Positions 48,024 through 56,184 of a stretch of 64,000 bases of DNA are shown piece by piece. The DNA is taken from assembly GCF_026341035.1 (NCBI RefSeq), contig NZ_JAPEOQ010000001.1, forward strand, positions 3,348,001 through 3,412,000, read 5' to 3'. This stretch comes from Streptomyces sp. NBC_01016 (GTDB lineage Bacteria; Actinomycetota; Actinomycetes; Streptomycetales; Streptomycetaceae). The notes under the pieces are model-generated. The model was not told where the DNA came from. It searched no databases and saw only the letters and a program-made list of their open reading frames with translations. Position 1 is the first letter of the stretch; every line of letters starts with the position of its first letter. The position numbers and the translations under genes are program-made.

Positions 48024-48635
48024 TCAGGCGGCGGTCGGTGCGCCCGCGCAGCGCAGCGCCATCGCGGTGAGTTCGGCGATCAACTCGCTGCCTGCGGCCT
48101 CGTCGTGGGCGGCGAGCGGGTCGGCGAGCACCTCGCCGATCGCGCCGGTGAGCGCGGCCGCGGTGATCCCGCCGTTCTGCTTCGGCAGCAGGCCCGCCGC
48201 CATGCCCTCGTGCACGACTTCGGCGAACAGGGTGTGGTAGCGGCGCCGGTAGTCGATGCGCTCGGCGCCGACCTTGGGGTCGGCGGGGGCGACGAGCAGG
48301 GCGTGGGCGAGGCCGCGGTTCTCCAGCGCGCGCCGGGCGAACACCTCCACCCCGCGCCGCAGCCGCAGCACCGGGTCGCCGTCCCCCTGGAGCACCTCGC
48401 CGACCACGGTCACCTCCCGCGCCGCGGCCCGACGGAACACTTCGACCGCGAGCGCCGCCTTCGACGGAAAGTGCTGGTAGACCGAGCCCGCCGCGATCCC
48501 GGCGGCGTCGGCGACCGCCGTCACGGAGGCCTGCGCCCAGCCCACTTCGGCGACGACGGAGGTGGCGCACGCGACGAGGTGTTCGCGCGCCGCTTCGAGC
48601 CGGCGAATTTCGGCGGGGGTCTTGCGGTAGGCCAT
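48024..48635 (-). CDS. TetR-family regulator
   Basis: 203 aa. HTH domain AREHLVACATSVVAEVGWAQASVTAVADAAGIAAGSVYQHFPSKAALAVEVFRRAA; the C-terminal domain is of the TetR_C_33/FadR-like size. It lies between the acyl-CoA dehydrogenase (same strand, 38 bases downstream) and an acyl-CoA synthetase (divergent), so it probably controls both in response to an acyl-CoA. A partial inverted repeat, TGAACCATCATTCA (48644-48657), lies in the 99-base divergent gap and could be the operator. Confidence 0.9.
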   Translation of the reverse strand: MAYRKTPAEIRRLEAAREHLVACATSVVAEVGWAQASVTAVADAAGIAAGSVYQHFPSKAALAVEVFRRAAAREVTVVGEVLQGDGDPVLRLRRGVEVFARRALENRGLAHALLVAPADPKVGAERIDYRRRYHTLFAEVVHEGMAAGLLPKQNGGITAAALTGAIGEVLADPLAAHDEAAGSELIAELTAMALRCAGAPTAA

Positions 48636-48734
48636 GCAAGCAGTGAACCATCATTCAGAGTTTCCCGCCATGGTCGGTCGGTTCCGCCGGTGGGGCAACA
48701 CGACACAGGCCTCAAGGCCCGTCAGGAGAACGTG

Positions 48735-50252
48735 ATGCACCTCAGTGCCCTGCTGGACAGCGCTGTTCGCTCGGGCAGTACGAAGGAAGCCGTCGTCTAC
48801 CGCGAACAGCGGTGGAACTACCGGGAGTTCGGTGCCGCCGCGCGCCGTTCCGCCGCCGTGCTGCGCGACGCGGGCCTCGGCCCCGGCGACCGCCTGGCCG
48901 TGATGACGTACAACACCCCCGCCTTCCTCTTCGCCGCCTTCGGCGCCTGGTCGCTCGGCGCGACCCTCGTGCCCGTCAACCACAAGCTGCAGACGGCCGA
49001 GGTGGCGCGCCAGCTGAAGCACTGCGGGGCGCGGATCGCCCTCGTCGACGCGGAGATCGGCGAGCGCGCGACCGCCGCCGAACCGGGCGTGCGCTGGCTG
49101 CTCAGCCACCCGGACACCCCGGCGGACCAGCTCCCGGCGGACGCCTTCGAGGCGCTCGTCGCCGCCGCCGAACCATGGACCGGCGAGGAGGGCCCGGACA
49201 GCGACGTGGCGGAGATCCTCTACACCTCCGGCACCTCGGGCACCCCCAAGGGCTGCGTCCACTCGCACCGCACCGCCGCCCTGACCGCCGCGTACTCCGC
49301 CGCGACGATGTCGATGCGCGGCGACGAGCGCTTCCTGATCTGCATGCCGATCTGGCACGCGGCGCCGCTCAACAACATGACCCTCGGCACCCTGTTCGCG
49401 GGCGGCACCGTCGTGCTCCAGCGCGAGTACGAGCCCCGCGGCATGCTCGAAGTCATCCAGCGCGAGCGGATCACCGCCCTGTTCGGCGCGCCCATCGCGC
49501 TCATCGCCCCGACCCAGGCGGTCCCCGACTACGCCGACTACGACGTGTCGTCCGTCCGCGCCTGGCTCTACGGCGCGGGCCCCCTCGACGCGGACACCGT
49601 GCGCCGCCTGATGAAGGCGTACGGCACCGAGAACTTCCAGCAGGTGTACGGGATGAGCGAGACCGGGCCCGCGGGCGCCTCGCTCCTCCCGGCCGAGCAC
49701 GCCGACAAGGCGGGCGCGATCGGACGCGGCGGCATGCCGGGCGTGGACCTGCGCGTCGTACGCCCCGACGGGAGCGACGCGGAGGCGGGCGAGAGCGGCG
49801 AGATCTGGCTGCGCACCGACACCCGCATGCTCGGCTACCTGGACGACGAGGCGGCCACCGCCGAGGTGTTCGCCGGTGACTGGTACCGCAGCGGTGACCT
49901 GGGCCGGATCGACGAGGACGGCTATGTCACGCTCGTCGACCGGATGAAGGATGTGATCATCACCGGCGGCGAGAACGTCGCGTCGCAGGAGGTCGAGGGC
50001 GCGCTGCGGGGCCACCCGGACGTGCTCGACGTCGCCGTCGTCGGCCGGCCGCACCCGCAGTGGGGCGAGACCGTGGTGGCCTTCGTCGTGCCGCGCGAGG
50101 GTGCGGGGCTCGATCGGGACGGGATGCGCGACTGGCTGGAGGCGCGGATCGCCCGCTACAAGGTGCCGCGCGAGCTGATCCTGCGCGAGGCCCTTCCGCG
50201 TACGCCATCGGGGAAGATCACCAAGCATGTGCTGCGGGCCGAACTGGCCTGA
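48735..50252 (+). CDS. Acyl-CoA synthetase (AMP-forming)
   Basis: 505 aa, ATG at 48735 with AGGAG upstream. ANL-superfamily motifs: P-loop ILYTSGTSGTPKGCVHSH, GAGPLDADT, QVYGMSETGP, GDWYRSGDLGRIDEDGYVTLVDRMKDVIITGGENV, and the catalytic lysine in PRTPSGKITKHVLRAEL. Activates a carboxylic acid as acyl-adenylate and passes it to CoA. Substrate not predictable. Divergent from the TetR/AidB-like genes, which it probably joins in function, and followed 25 bases later by a second TetR gene on the same strand. Confidence 0.92.
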   Translation: MHLSALLDSAVRSGSTKEAVVYREQRWNYREFGAAARRSAAVLRDAGLGPGDRLAVMTYNTPAFLFAAFGAWSLGATLVPVNHKLQTAEVARQLKHCGARIALVDAEIGERATAAEPGVRWLLSHPDTPADQLPADAFEALVAAAEPWTGEEGPDSDVAEILYTSGTSGTPKGCVHSHRTAALTAAYSAATMSMRGDERFLICMPIWHAAPLNNMTLGTLFAGGTVVLQREYEPRGMLEVIQRERITALFGAPIALIAPTQAVPDYADYDVSSVRAWLYGAGPLDADTVRRLMKAYGTENFQQVYGMSETGPAGASLLPAEHADKAGAIGRGGMPGVDLRVVRPDGSDAEAGESGEIWLRTDTRMLGYLDDEAATAEVFAGDWYRSGDLGRIDEDGYVTLVDRMKDVIITGGENVASQEVEGALRGHPDVLDVAVVGRPHPQWGETVVAFVVPREGAGLDRDGMRDWLEARIARYKVPRELILREALPRTPSGKITKHVLRAELA

Positions 50253-50264
50253 GCTGCGCGGCTG

Positions 50265-50276
50265 TAGGGTCTCGGC
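50265..50276 (+). promoter_or_regulatory. Leaderless -10 box for TetR gene
   Basis: TAGGGT (50265-50270) ends 6 bases before the ATG at 50277, with no ribosome site in the 24-base gap after the synthetase gene. This gives the TetR gene its own promoter. Confidence 0.45.
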
Positions 50277-50876
50277 ATGGCCGATGAGCAGGTACAGCAA
50301 GCGCGCAGGGGGCCGGGGCGGCCGCGTCAGGAGCACGTCACCAAGGCCGTGCTCGAGGCCGTCGTCGAGCTGGTGGCGGAGCAGGGCATGGGCGCGCTGA
50401 CCATGGACGCCGTCGCGACCCGCGCGGGGGTGAGCAAGCCGGCCATGTACCGGCGCTGGCCCACCAAGCAGGACCTGATCATCGCCGCCGCCGAGTCCCG
50501 CGTCGGGACGCTGACGGTGCCCGACATGGGGGACTTCAGGGCCGAACTGCGCGCGGTCCTCATGGAGCGTGTGCGCGCCTACCGGCAGCCCGGCGTCGAC
50601 CGCCTGCTCGCCGGTGTGATCAGCGCGGCGGCGGAGGCGGGTTCGGGGCGCGAGGCGTTCCGGGCGTACGTGACGCGGGTGACCAGCGAGACGCGGCATC
50701 TGCTGGAGCGGGGCATCGCGCGCGGCGACGTACGGGCCGACGTCCCGATCACCGACGTGACGACCCTCATCGCCTCGTCCCTCGTCTTCCGGCTCGTCGC
50801 CGAGCAGCGGACGCCGGAGAAGGAGCTGGTCGATTCCGTGGTGGACCTGATCGGCAGGGCGGTCGACGTCCGGTAA
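50277..50876 (+). CDS. TetR-family regulator
   Basis: 199 aa. The N-terminal basic tail (QQARRGPGRPRQEHV, AT-hook-like GRPR) leads into the HTH domain (VLEAVVELVAEQGMGALTMDAVATRAGVSKPAMYRRWPTKQDLIIAAAE); C-terminal TetR_C_11-type domain. It precedes the oxygenase-MFS-dehydrogenase genes by 209 bases on the same strand and is a candidate repressor of them; two short palindromes lie in that gap. Confidence 0.9.
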   Translation: MADEQVQQARRGPGRPRQEHVTKAVLEAVVELVAEQGMGALTMDAVATRAGVSKPAMYRRWPTKQDLIIAAAESRVGTLTVPDMGDFRAELRAVLMERVRAYRQPGVDRLLAGVISAAAEAGSGREAFRAYVTRVTSETRHLLERGIARGDVRADVPITDVTTLIASSLVFRLVAEQRTPEKELVDSVVDLIGRAVDVR

Positions 50877-51035
50877 CGAGGGCTTAGCCGCCAGCTGACC
50901 CACAGCCATATCCCGTACGTGCCGGGCGAGTTATCGCCGGGTGCGGCTTTTGTGCTGCCCGCAGGGCGTCGCACACGCCCCGCGGGACATTCCTGAAATC
51001 CATGGGCCCAGACCCCTTGCCCTGCCGGAATCCAA

Positions 51036-51058
51036 TATCGATACTGCCAGTTACGTAA
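51036..51058. promoter_or_regulatory. Paired palindromes before the oxygenase operon
   Basis: TATCGATA (51036-51043) and TTACGTAA (51051-51058) are each perfect 8-bp palindromes. Together they form a rough larger inverted repeat, TATCGATACT / AGTTACGTAATA, around GCC. They lie just upstream of TAATAGCG and the ribosome site of the 51086 gene, in the least GC-rich part of the gap. Candidate binding site for the TetR encoded at 50277. Confidence 0.4.
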
Positions 51059-51085
51059 TAGCGTTCGCTGTTGGGAGGACCCCCC

Positions 51086-52021
51086 ATGCACGACGTCGCG
51101 ACGGCCCCCGTCGAGAACCCCAAGCCCGTACTGGACAAGCCCCTGATGCGTTACGGGAGCCGTGTCCTGGACCGGCTCGCGCCGGGCGCGGAGCAGGTGG
51201 CCTACAAGCTGTTCGAGGTCAACCCGCTCACCCCGCACTTCGGGGCCGTGCTCAGCGGTGTCGACCTGACGAAGCCGATCACCGACGAGCTCGCCGACGA
51301 GCTGCGCGCGGCGCTCCTCGAGTGGAAGGTGATCTTCTTCCGGGGGCAGACCGGCTTCAACTCCGAGAACCACATGGCCCTTTCGAACCTCTGGGGCCCG
51401 CCGGAGCCCAACCCGTTCTTCGGGAAGACCGACACCGTCGGCATCTCCCGGCTCGCCAAGGACGCCAAGGCGGCCGGCAACAAGAACATCTGGCACAGCG
51501 ACCACTCGTTCATGGTCAACCCCTCGCTCGGCGCCGTGCTGCGCGCCGTCGAGGTGCCCGCCGCGGGCGGCGACACCATGTGGTGCGACATGGGCGCCGC
51601 GTACGACAACCTGCCCGACGACCTCAAGGAGCGGATCGAGAACCTCGTCGCGGTCCACGACTGGGAGGCCAGCTGGGGCGCGCTCATGAACGACGAGCAG
51701 AAGGCGGAGTTCCGCAAGAGCTGGCCGCAGGTCGAGCACCCCGTCGTGGTGCGCCACCCGCGCAGCGGCCGCAGGACCCTGTACGTGAACGAGCCGTTCA
51801 CCCGGTACATCAAGGGCCTGTCCGAGGAGGAGAACCGCGAGCTCCTCGACATCCTCGTGCTCCAGGCGCGCATCCCCGAGTTCCAGATCCGCTTCCACTG
51901 GGAGCCGGACTCGATCGCGATCTGGGACAACATCGCCGTCCAGCACTACGCGGTCAACGACTACTTCCCGGCCAAGCGCGTGATGGAGCGCATCGCGATC
52001 GCCGGAGTGCCGCTCTCGTGA
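51086..52021 (+). CDS. TauD/TfdA-family Fe(II)/2-oxoglutarate oxygenase
   Basis: 311 aa, ATG with GGGAGG seven bases upstream. HxD pair H137-S-D139 in NIWHSDHSF and distal His287 in NIAVQHYAVNDYFP, with the Arg (AKRVMER) for 2-oxoglutarate eleven residues later. PHFGAVLSGVDLTKPI and FFRGQT are TauD-type strands. Such enzymes hydroxylate taurine, alkylsulfates, 2,4-D and related compounds, releasing an aldehyde or ketone. The downstream MFS overlaps by 4 bases (GTGA) and an aldehyde dehydrogenase follows, so import, oxidative cleavage and aldehyde disposal form one pathway for an unidentified compound. Confidence 0.9.
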   Translation: MHDVATAPVENPKPVLDKPLMRYGSRVLDRLAPGAEQVAYKLFEVNPLTPHFGAVLSGVDLTKPITDELADELRAALLEWKVIFFRGQTGFNSENHMALSNLWGPPEPNPFFGKTDTVGISRLAKDAKAAGNKNIWHSDHSFMVNPSLGAVLRAVEVPAAGGDTMWCDMGAAYDNLPDDLKERIENLVAVHDWEASWGALMNDEQKAEFRKSWPQVEHPVVVRHPRSGRRTLYVNEPFTRYIKGLSEEENRELLDILVLQARIPEFQIRFHWEPDSIAIWDNIAVQHYAVNDYFPAKRVMERIAIAGVPLS

Positions 52022-53307
52022 CCACCGCATCCGCCGTGCCGGGCACGGCAGTTGAGACGGCTGTGCCGGGCGGGCGGCGGGCCTGGACCGTGACCGCGCT
52101 CCTCGTGGTCTTCATGATGGTCAACTTCGCGGACAAGTCCGTGCTCGGCCTCGCCGCCGACGAGATCCGCGCCGATCTGCACCTGAGCGCCACCCAGTTC
52201 GGACTCGCCAACAGCGCGTTCTTCCTGCTGTTCTCCGTCGCCGCGATCGTGGTGGGGATGGCGGCGGACCGGGTGTCGCCGAAGCTGCTGCTCCTGGTGA
52301 TGGCCGTGCTCTGGTCCGTGGCGCAGGTGCCCGCGGCCATCGGCGGGGGACTGGCCGTGCTGATCGGCTCGCGGGTGTTCCTCGGCGCCGCGGAGGGCCC
52401 GGCGTTCCCCGTCGCCCAGCAGGCCACGCTGTCCTGGTTCCCCAACGACAAGCGGAACCTGCCCGGCGCGCTGATCACCATCGGCATCACGCTCGGCGTG
52501 ATCGTCTCCTCGCCGAGCCTGTCCTGGATGATCCAGCACCACGGCTGGCGCTCGGCCCTGTGGGTGCTCGCCGGGATCGGCGCGCTGTGGGCCGTGCTGT
52601 GGGCGCTGTTCGGCGCGGACAGCCCGCGGGCCCGTGCCACGGCGACCACGAAGGCCGCCGGCGACGCCGCGCCCCAGGTCGCGTACCGGAAGATCTTCGC
52701 CAGCCGTACGTGGATCGGCACCACCCTCGCGTACTTCATGAGCTACTGGTCCGTGGCGCTGATGCTGGTGTGGATGCCGTCGTATCTGCGCAACGCGCTG
52801 GACTACTCGGCGTCCACCGCGGGCAAGCTGGTCGTCCTGCCCTGGGCCGTCGGCGCCGTCGTCCTGCTCGGGCAGGCCGCGCTCACCGGCCGGCTCATGC
52901 GGCGCGGCGTCGTCAGCAGGAAGGCCCGCGGCTGGGTCGGCGGATTCATGCTCGCGATCGGCGCCGTCTGCTGCCTCCTGACGCCGTTCGTCGACTCGGT
53001 GCCCGCGCAGACCGTGCTCGTCGCCCTCGGCTTCGGCTTCAGCGGCTCGTACGCCACCGTGGCCGCGACCACCGTCGCCGAACTCGCCCCGGCCGCCCGC
53101 AGCGGCGGCGCCCTCGGCCTGATGAACGCCCTCGTCACGGTGTCCGGGCTGCTCGCGCCCGCCGTCGTCGGCGCCCTCGTCGACGCGCAGGGCGACGCCG
53201 GGTACCAGCACGCCGTGTTCGTGACCGGGGTGCTCGTCGCGGTCGGCGCCGTGCTCGCCTTCGCCCTGATCGACCCGGAGCGCGACCGCGCCCGGTTGAC
53301 CGGCTGA
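52018..53307 (+). CDS. MFS transporter (anion:cation symporter type)
   Basis: 429 aa, GTG start overlapping the oxygenase stop. Twelve predicted helices; FADKSVLGLAADEIRADLHLSATQFGLANSAFFLLFSVAAIVVGMAADRVSPKLLL is the first pair of helices with the MFS motif between helices 2 and 3. LGAAEGPAFPVAQQATLSWFPNDKR resembles the ACS (phthalate/glucarate) family. Likely imports the organic acid used by the coupled oxygenase. Confidence 0.9.
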   Translation: MTTASAVPGTAVETAVPGGRRAWTVTALLVVFMMVNFADKSVLGLAADEIRADLHLSATQFGLANSAFFLLFSVAAIVVGMAADRVSPKLLLLVMAVLWSVAQVPAAIGGGLAVLIGSRVFLGAAEGPAFPVAQQATLSWFPNDKRNLPGALITIGITLGVIVSSPSLSWMIQHHGWRSALWVLAGIGALWAVLWALFGADSPRARATATTKAAGDAAPQVAYRKIFASRTWIGTTLAYFMSYWSVALMLVWMPSYLRNALDYSASTAGKLVVLPWAVGAVVLLGQAALTGRLMRRGVVSRKARGWVGGFMLAIGAVCCLLTPFVDSVPAQTVLVALGFGFSGSYATVAATTVAELAPAARSGGALGLMNALVTVSGLLAPAVVGALVDAQGDAGYQHAVFVTGVLVAVGAVLAFALIDPERDRARLTG

Positions 53308-53405
53308 CCTTCCGTCACGCAGCCTGCCCTTACCGGGGGTTACCCCCGGATGACATGATCGACGGCACTACCCCCCATTCCCCCCGCGTTTCCTAGGAGT
53401 TGCCC

Positions 53406-55121
53406 GTGAGCGCCGCAGCAGCACTCGACACCTCACCGCTGGACCAGGCCGTCAGCGACCTGCGCGAGCACGCACCGTCCTGGACCGCGACGCCGCTGGA
53501 CGAGCGCATCGCGCTCCTGGAGCGGACGCTCCCGCGGATCGCCGACGGGGCCGCCGCGATGGTCGCCGACGCGGCCACCGCCAAGGGCTACGCCGAGACC
53601 TCGGAGTGGGCCGCCGAGGACTGGATCACCGCGCCGTGGGCCCTCGCCCAGACGATCACCGCCTACCTGCACGTCCTGCGCCGCCTCGCCGCCGGCAAGG
53701 AGCCGATCGACCCCAAGTCCGTGCGCAGCCACGAGGGCCGCACCGTCGTCGACGTCTTCCCGACCCTCACCTCCGACCGGCTGCTGCTCAACGGCTTCAC
53801 CGCGCAGGTGTGGACGCTGCCCGGCACCACCCGCGAGCAGGTCCTGGCCCGCGCGGCGGGGGAGTACCGCGGACGCCCCGGCGAGTCGGCCGTCTCCCTC
53901 GTCCTCGGCGCAGGGAACGTCGCCTCGATCACCCCGCTCGACATCCTCCAGAAGCTGTACGCGGAGGGCGAGGTCGTCATCGCCAAGATGAACCCCGTCA
54001 ACGCCTATCTACGTCCGCACTTCGAGAAGGTCTTCGCCGAGTACGTGGACCGCGGCTGGGTCCGCTTCGTCGACGGCGGCGCCGCCGAGGGCGCGTACCT
54101 CACCGGGCACGAGGACATCGACACCATCCACGTCACCGGCAGCGAGCGCACCCACGACGCCATCGTGTGGGGCACCGACGAGCAGGCCGAACAGCGCCGA
54201 GCCGAGGACGCCCCGCTCATCAGCAAGCCGTTCACCAGCGAGCTCGGCGGCGTCAGCCCCTGCATCGTGACGCCGGGCCCGTGGAGCGACGCCGACTTCC
54301 GCTTCCAGGCCGAGAACATCGTCACCAGCAAGCTCAACAACTCGGGCCACAACTGCATCGCCACGCAGGTCCTCGTCGTGCCCCGCGAGTGGGACGGCAC
54401 GGAGAAGCTGCTCGCCGAGGTCCGCAAGGTCCTTGCCGAGCTGTCGCCGCGGCCCGACTACTACCCGGGCGCCGCCGACCGCGTCGCCAAGGTCACGGAC
54501 GCCCACCCGGGCGCCGAGAAGCTCGGCATCGACGACTCCTGCCGCGTCCTCGTCCCCGAGATCGAGGGCATGGACGACGTCATGATCACGGACGAGGTGT
54601 TCGCCAGCGCCCTCGGCGTGGTCCGCCTCCCGGGCGCCGACGCGCCCCACTTCCTCGCGGCGGCAACGGAGTTCGCCAACGACAAGCTCCCCGGCACCCT
54701 CGGCGCCACGCTGCTCGTGCACCCGAAGACCGAGCGCACCCACTCCGGCGCGGTCGCCGACGCGATCGCCGCGCTGCGCTACGGCACGCTGGGCGTCAAC
54801 GTCTGGTCGGCCTTCGGCTTCCTGCTCGGCTACACGCCGTGGGGCGCCTTCCCCGGCAACACCCGCAAGGACATCGGCAGCGGCATCGGCTTCGTGCACA
54901 ACGCGTTCATGCTGGAGGACATCGAGAAGACGGTGGTGCGCGCCCCGTTCGCCCCGTCCCCCCGCGGCCTCTTCACCGGCTCCCCGTCCCTGTCCCCGCG
55001 CCCCCCGTTCTACGTAACGAACCGCACGGGCCTGACCACAATGAAGCGCCTCACGGCGTACACCACGGCCCCGTCCGCGGCCAAGCTGCCGGGAATCTTC
55101 GCGTCGGCGCTGCGGGGCTGA
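53406..55121 (+). CDS. Aldehyde dehydrogenase family protein
   Basis: 571 aa from the GTG at 53406 with AGGAG at 53395-53399. Long ALDH of the type with an extended N-terminus: LVLGAGNVASITPLDILQKLYAEGEVVIAKMNPVNAY, TGSERTHDAIVWGT, TSELGGVSPCIVTPG (general-base Glu) and LNNSGHNCIATQ (catalytic Cys). The C-terminal ~70 residues (PFAPSPRGLF...) extend past the usual ALDH end. Oxidises an aldehyde, possibly the product of the oxygenase two genes upstream; the 98-base gap means it may have its own promoter. Confidence 0.87.
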   Translation: MSAAAALDTSPLDQAVSDLREHAPSWTATPLDERIALLERTLPRIADGAAAMVADAATAKGYAETSEWAAEDWITAPWALAQTITAYLHVLRRLAAGKEPIDPKSVRSHEGRTVVDVFPTLTSDRLLLNGFTAQVWTLPGTTREQVLARAAGEYRGRPGESAVSLVLGAGNVASITPLDILQKLYAEGEVVIAKMNPVNAYLRPHFEKVFAEYVDRGWVRFVDGGAAEGAYLTGHEDIDTIHVTGSERTHDAIVWGTDEQAEQRRAEDAPLISKPFTSELGGVSPCIVTPGPWSDADFRFQAENIVTSKLNNSGHNCIATQVLVVPREWDGTEKLLAEVRKVLAELSPRPDYYPGAADRVAKVTDAHPGAEKLGIDDSCRVLVPEIEGMDDVMITDEVFASALGVVRLPGADAPHFLAAATEFANDKLPGTLGATLLVHPKTERTHSGAVADAIAALRYGTLGVNVWSAFGFLLGYTPWGAFPGNTRKDIGSGIGFVHNAFMLEDIEKTVVRAPFAPSPRGLFTGSPSLSPRPPFYVTNRTGLTTMKRLTAYTTAPSAAKLPGIFASALRG

Positions 55122-55224
55122 GCACCTCGAGCCCCTGCGGCGGCTGGGCATGGCGTAGGCACGGACCGCCGCAACAAAACTCCGGCCGGTCCACCGTGTG
55201 GGGCGGTGGGCCGGCCGGTGTCAC

Positions 55225-55524
55225 TCAACCGTTGAGAACGCGCGCCTTCTCCGCCGCGAACTCCTGCTCCGTGAGCAACCCTTGCGCCTTCAGCTCGGCA
55301 AGCGCCTGAAGCTGCGAAACCCGATCCGTGCCACCGGCCACAGGCGCCGCCTGCTGCATCGGAGGGGGCGGCGCCATCTGCGCCTGCGCGTCCATCTCGT
55401 GACGCATGTCACGATCGGCCATCCTGCGGTTCACCCGGCCGGAGACCGCGGAGGCGGTACCGGAGATGACCGCGGTGCGCGCGATCGTGCCAAGGAGTCC
55501 GGGCCGTCCGAATCGTTGCGGCAT
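55225..55524 (-). CDS. Small SHOCT-domain protein
   Basis: 99 aa. The N-terminal half has a short hydrophobic region (GLLGTIARTAVISGTASAVSGRV) and a Met/Pro/Gln linker (MAPPPPMQQAAP); the C-terminal SHOCT motif is VSQLQALAELKAQGLLTEQEFAAEKARVLNG. SHOCT units drive oligomerisation and are often found in stress-linked proteins. Lies 44 bases downstream of a DUF6325 gene on the same strand, a frequent pairing in actinobacteria. Confidence 0.88.
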   Translation of the reverse strand: MPQRFGRPGLLGTIARTAVISGTASAVSGRVNRRMADRDMRHEMDAQAQMAPPPPMQQAAPVAGGTDRVSQLQALAELKAQGLLTEQEFAAEKARVLNG

Positions 55525-55568
55525 GCTGACCGTCCTCTTCGTTCTCTTACGTGTACGTAGCTGTGTCG

Positions 55569-56009
55569 TCAGGCCGTGGCGAGCGCTTCGATGGCCTCGT
55601 CGACGGATTCGCGCGGGATGCGCTCGAGCATCAGCACCTGGCCGTTCGAGTCCCGCACGGCGGCGCCGAGACGCGCGGCCCAGGTGTTCTCCCAGGCCAG
55701 GACGAGCGCGGAGGACGCGGCCGGAAGGTTGTCGGAGACGGTCTTCAGGTCCTCGTCGCTGAGCAGGTCGAACCGTACGTCGGCCACCTGCTGGAACAGC
55801 TCGGTGACCTCGGGGTCGCCGAGCTCGACGACATCGACGGACCCGTCGGCCGCCTTACGGATGAAGCACAGGTCGAGGATCCGTACGGTCCCGTCCTTCT
55901 GCAGGTCACGCAGCGCGGGCGCGACATCGCCGCTGAAGTGGTTGCCGTCGAAGGCGATCACGGCGACATCCACCGGACCGACGGTGTCGGCGTTGAGGCC
56001 ACTGGCCAC
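55569..56009 (-). CDS. DUF6325 (DUF1269-like) protein
   Basis: 146 aa, GTG start. GPVDVAVIAFDGNHFSGDVAPALRDLQKDGTVRILDLCFIRKAADGSV and the C-terminal ALVLAWENTWAARLGAAVRDSNGQVLMLERIP are typical of DUF6325 proteins, which are thought to be stress-related and usually sit beside SHOCT proteins, as here. No enzymatic motif. An alternative start a few codons in would not change the domain. Confidence 0.85.
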   Translation of the reverse strand: MASGLNADTVGPVDVAVIAFDGNHFSGDVAPALRDLQKDGTVRILDLCFIRKAADGSVDVVELGDPEVTELFQQVADVRFDLLSDEDLKTVSDNLPAASSALVLAWENTWAARLGAAVRDSNGQVLMLERIPRESVDEAIEALATA

Positions 56010-56184
56010 GGGCGAGCACCTTCCCTAGATTGCCGTATCGGGTAAACCGATCAAATCGGATGAAACGGATACTAGGGCGAGGGTACAGCGGGAGCGAGCC
56101 CGGCGGGACCCGCAATACCGGCCATCCGGCCGGGGCGCGGCCGGCCCGTCGCGGCAACGGCCGACCGCGACGGACCGGGGTCTG

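Noticed and set aside
56010..56184. SigB-type promoter for the DUF6325/SHOCT pair
   Set aside because: GGGTAA and GGGTAC occur, but on the plus strand, facing away from these minus-strand genes.
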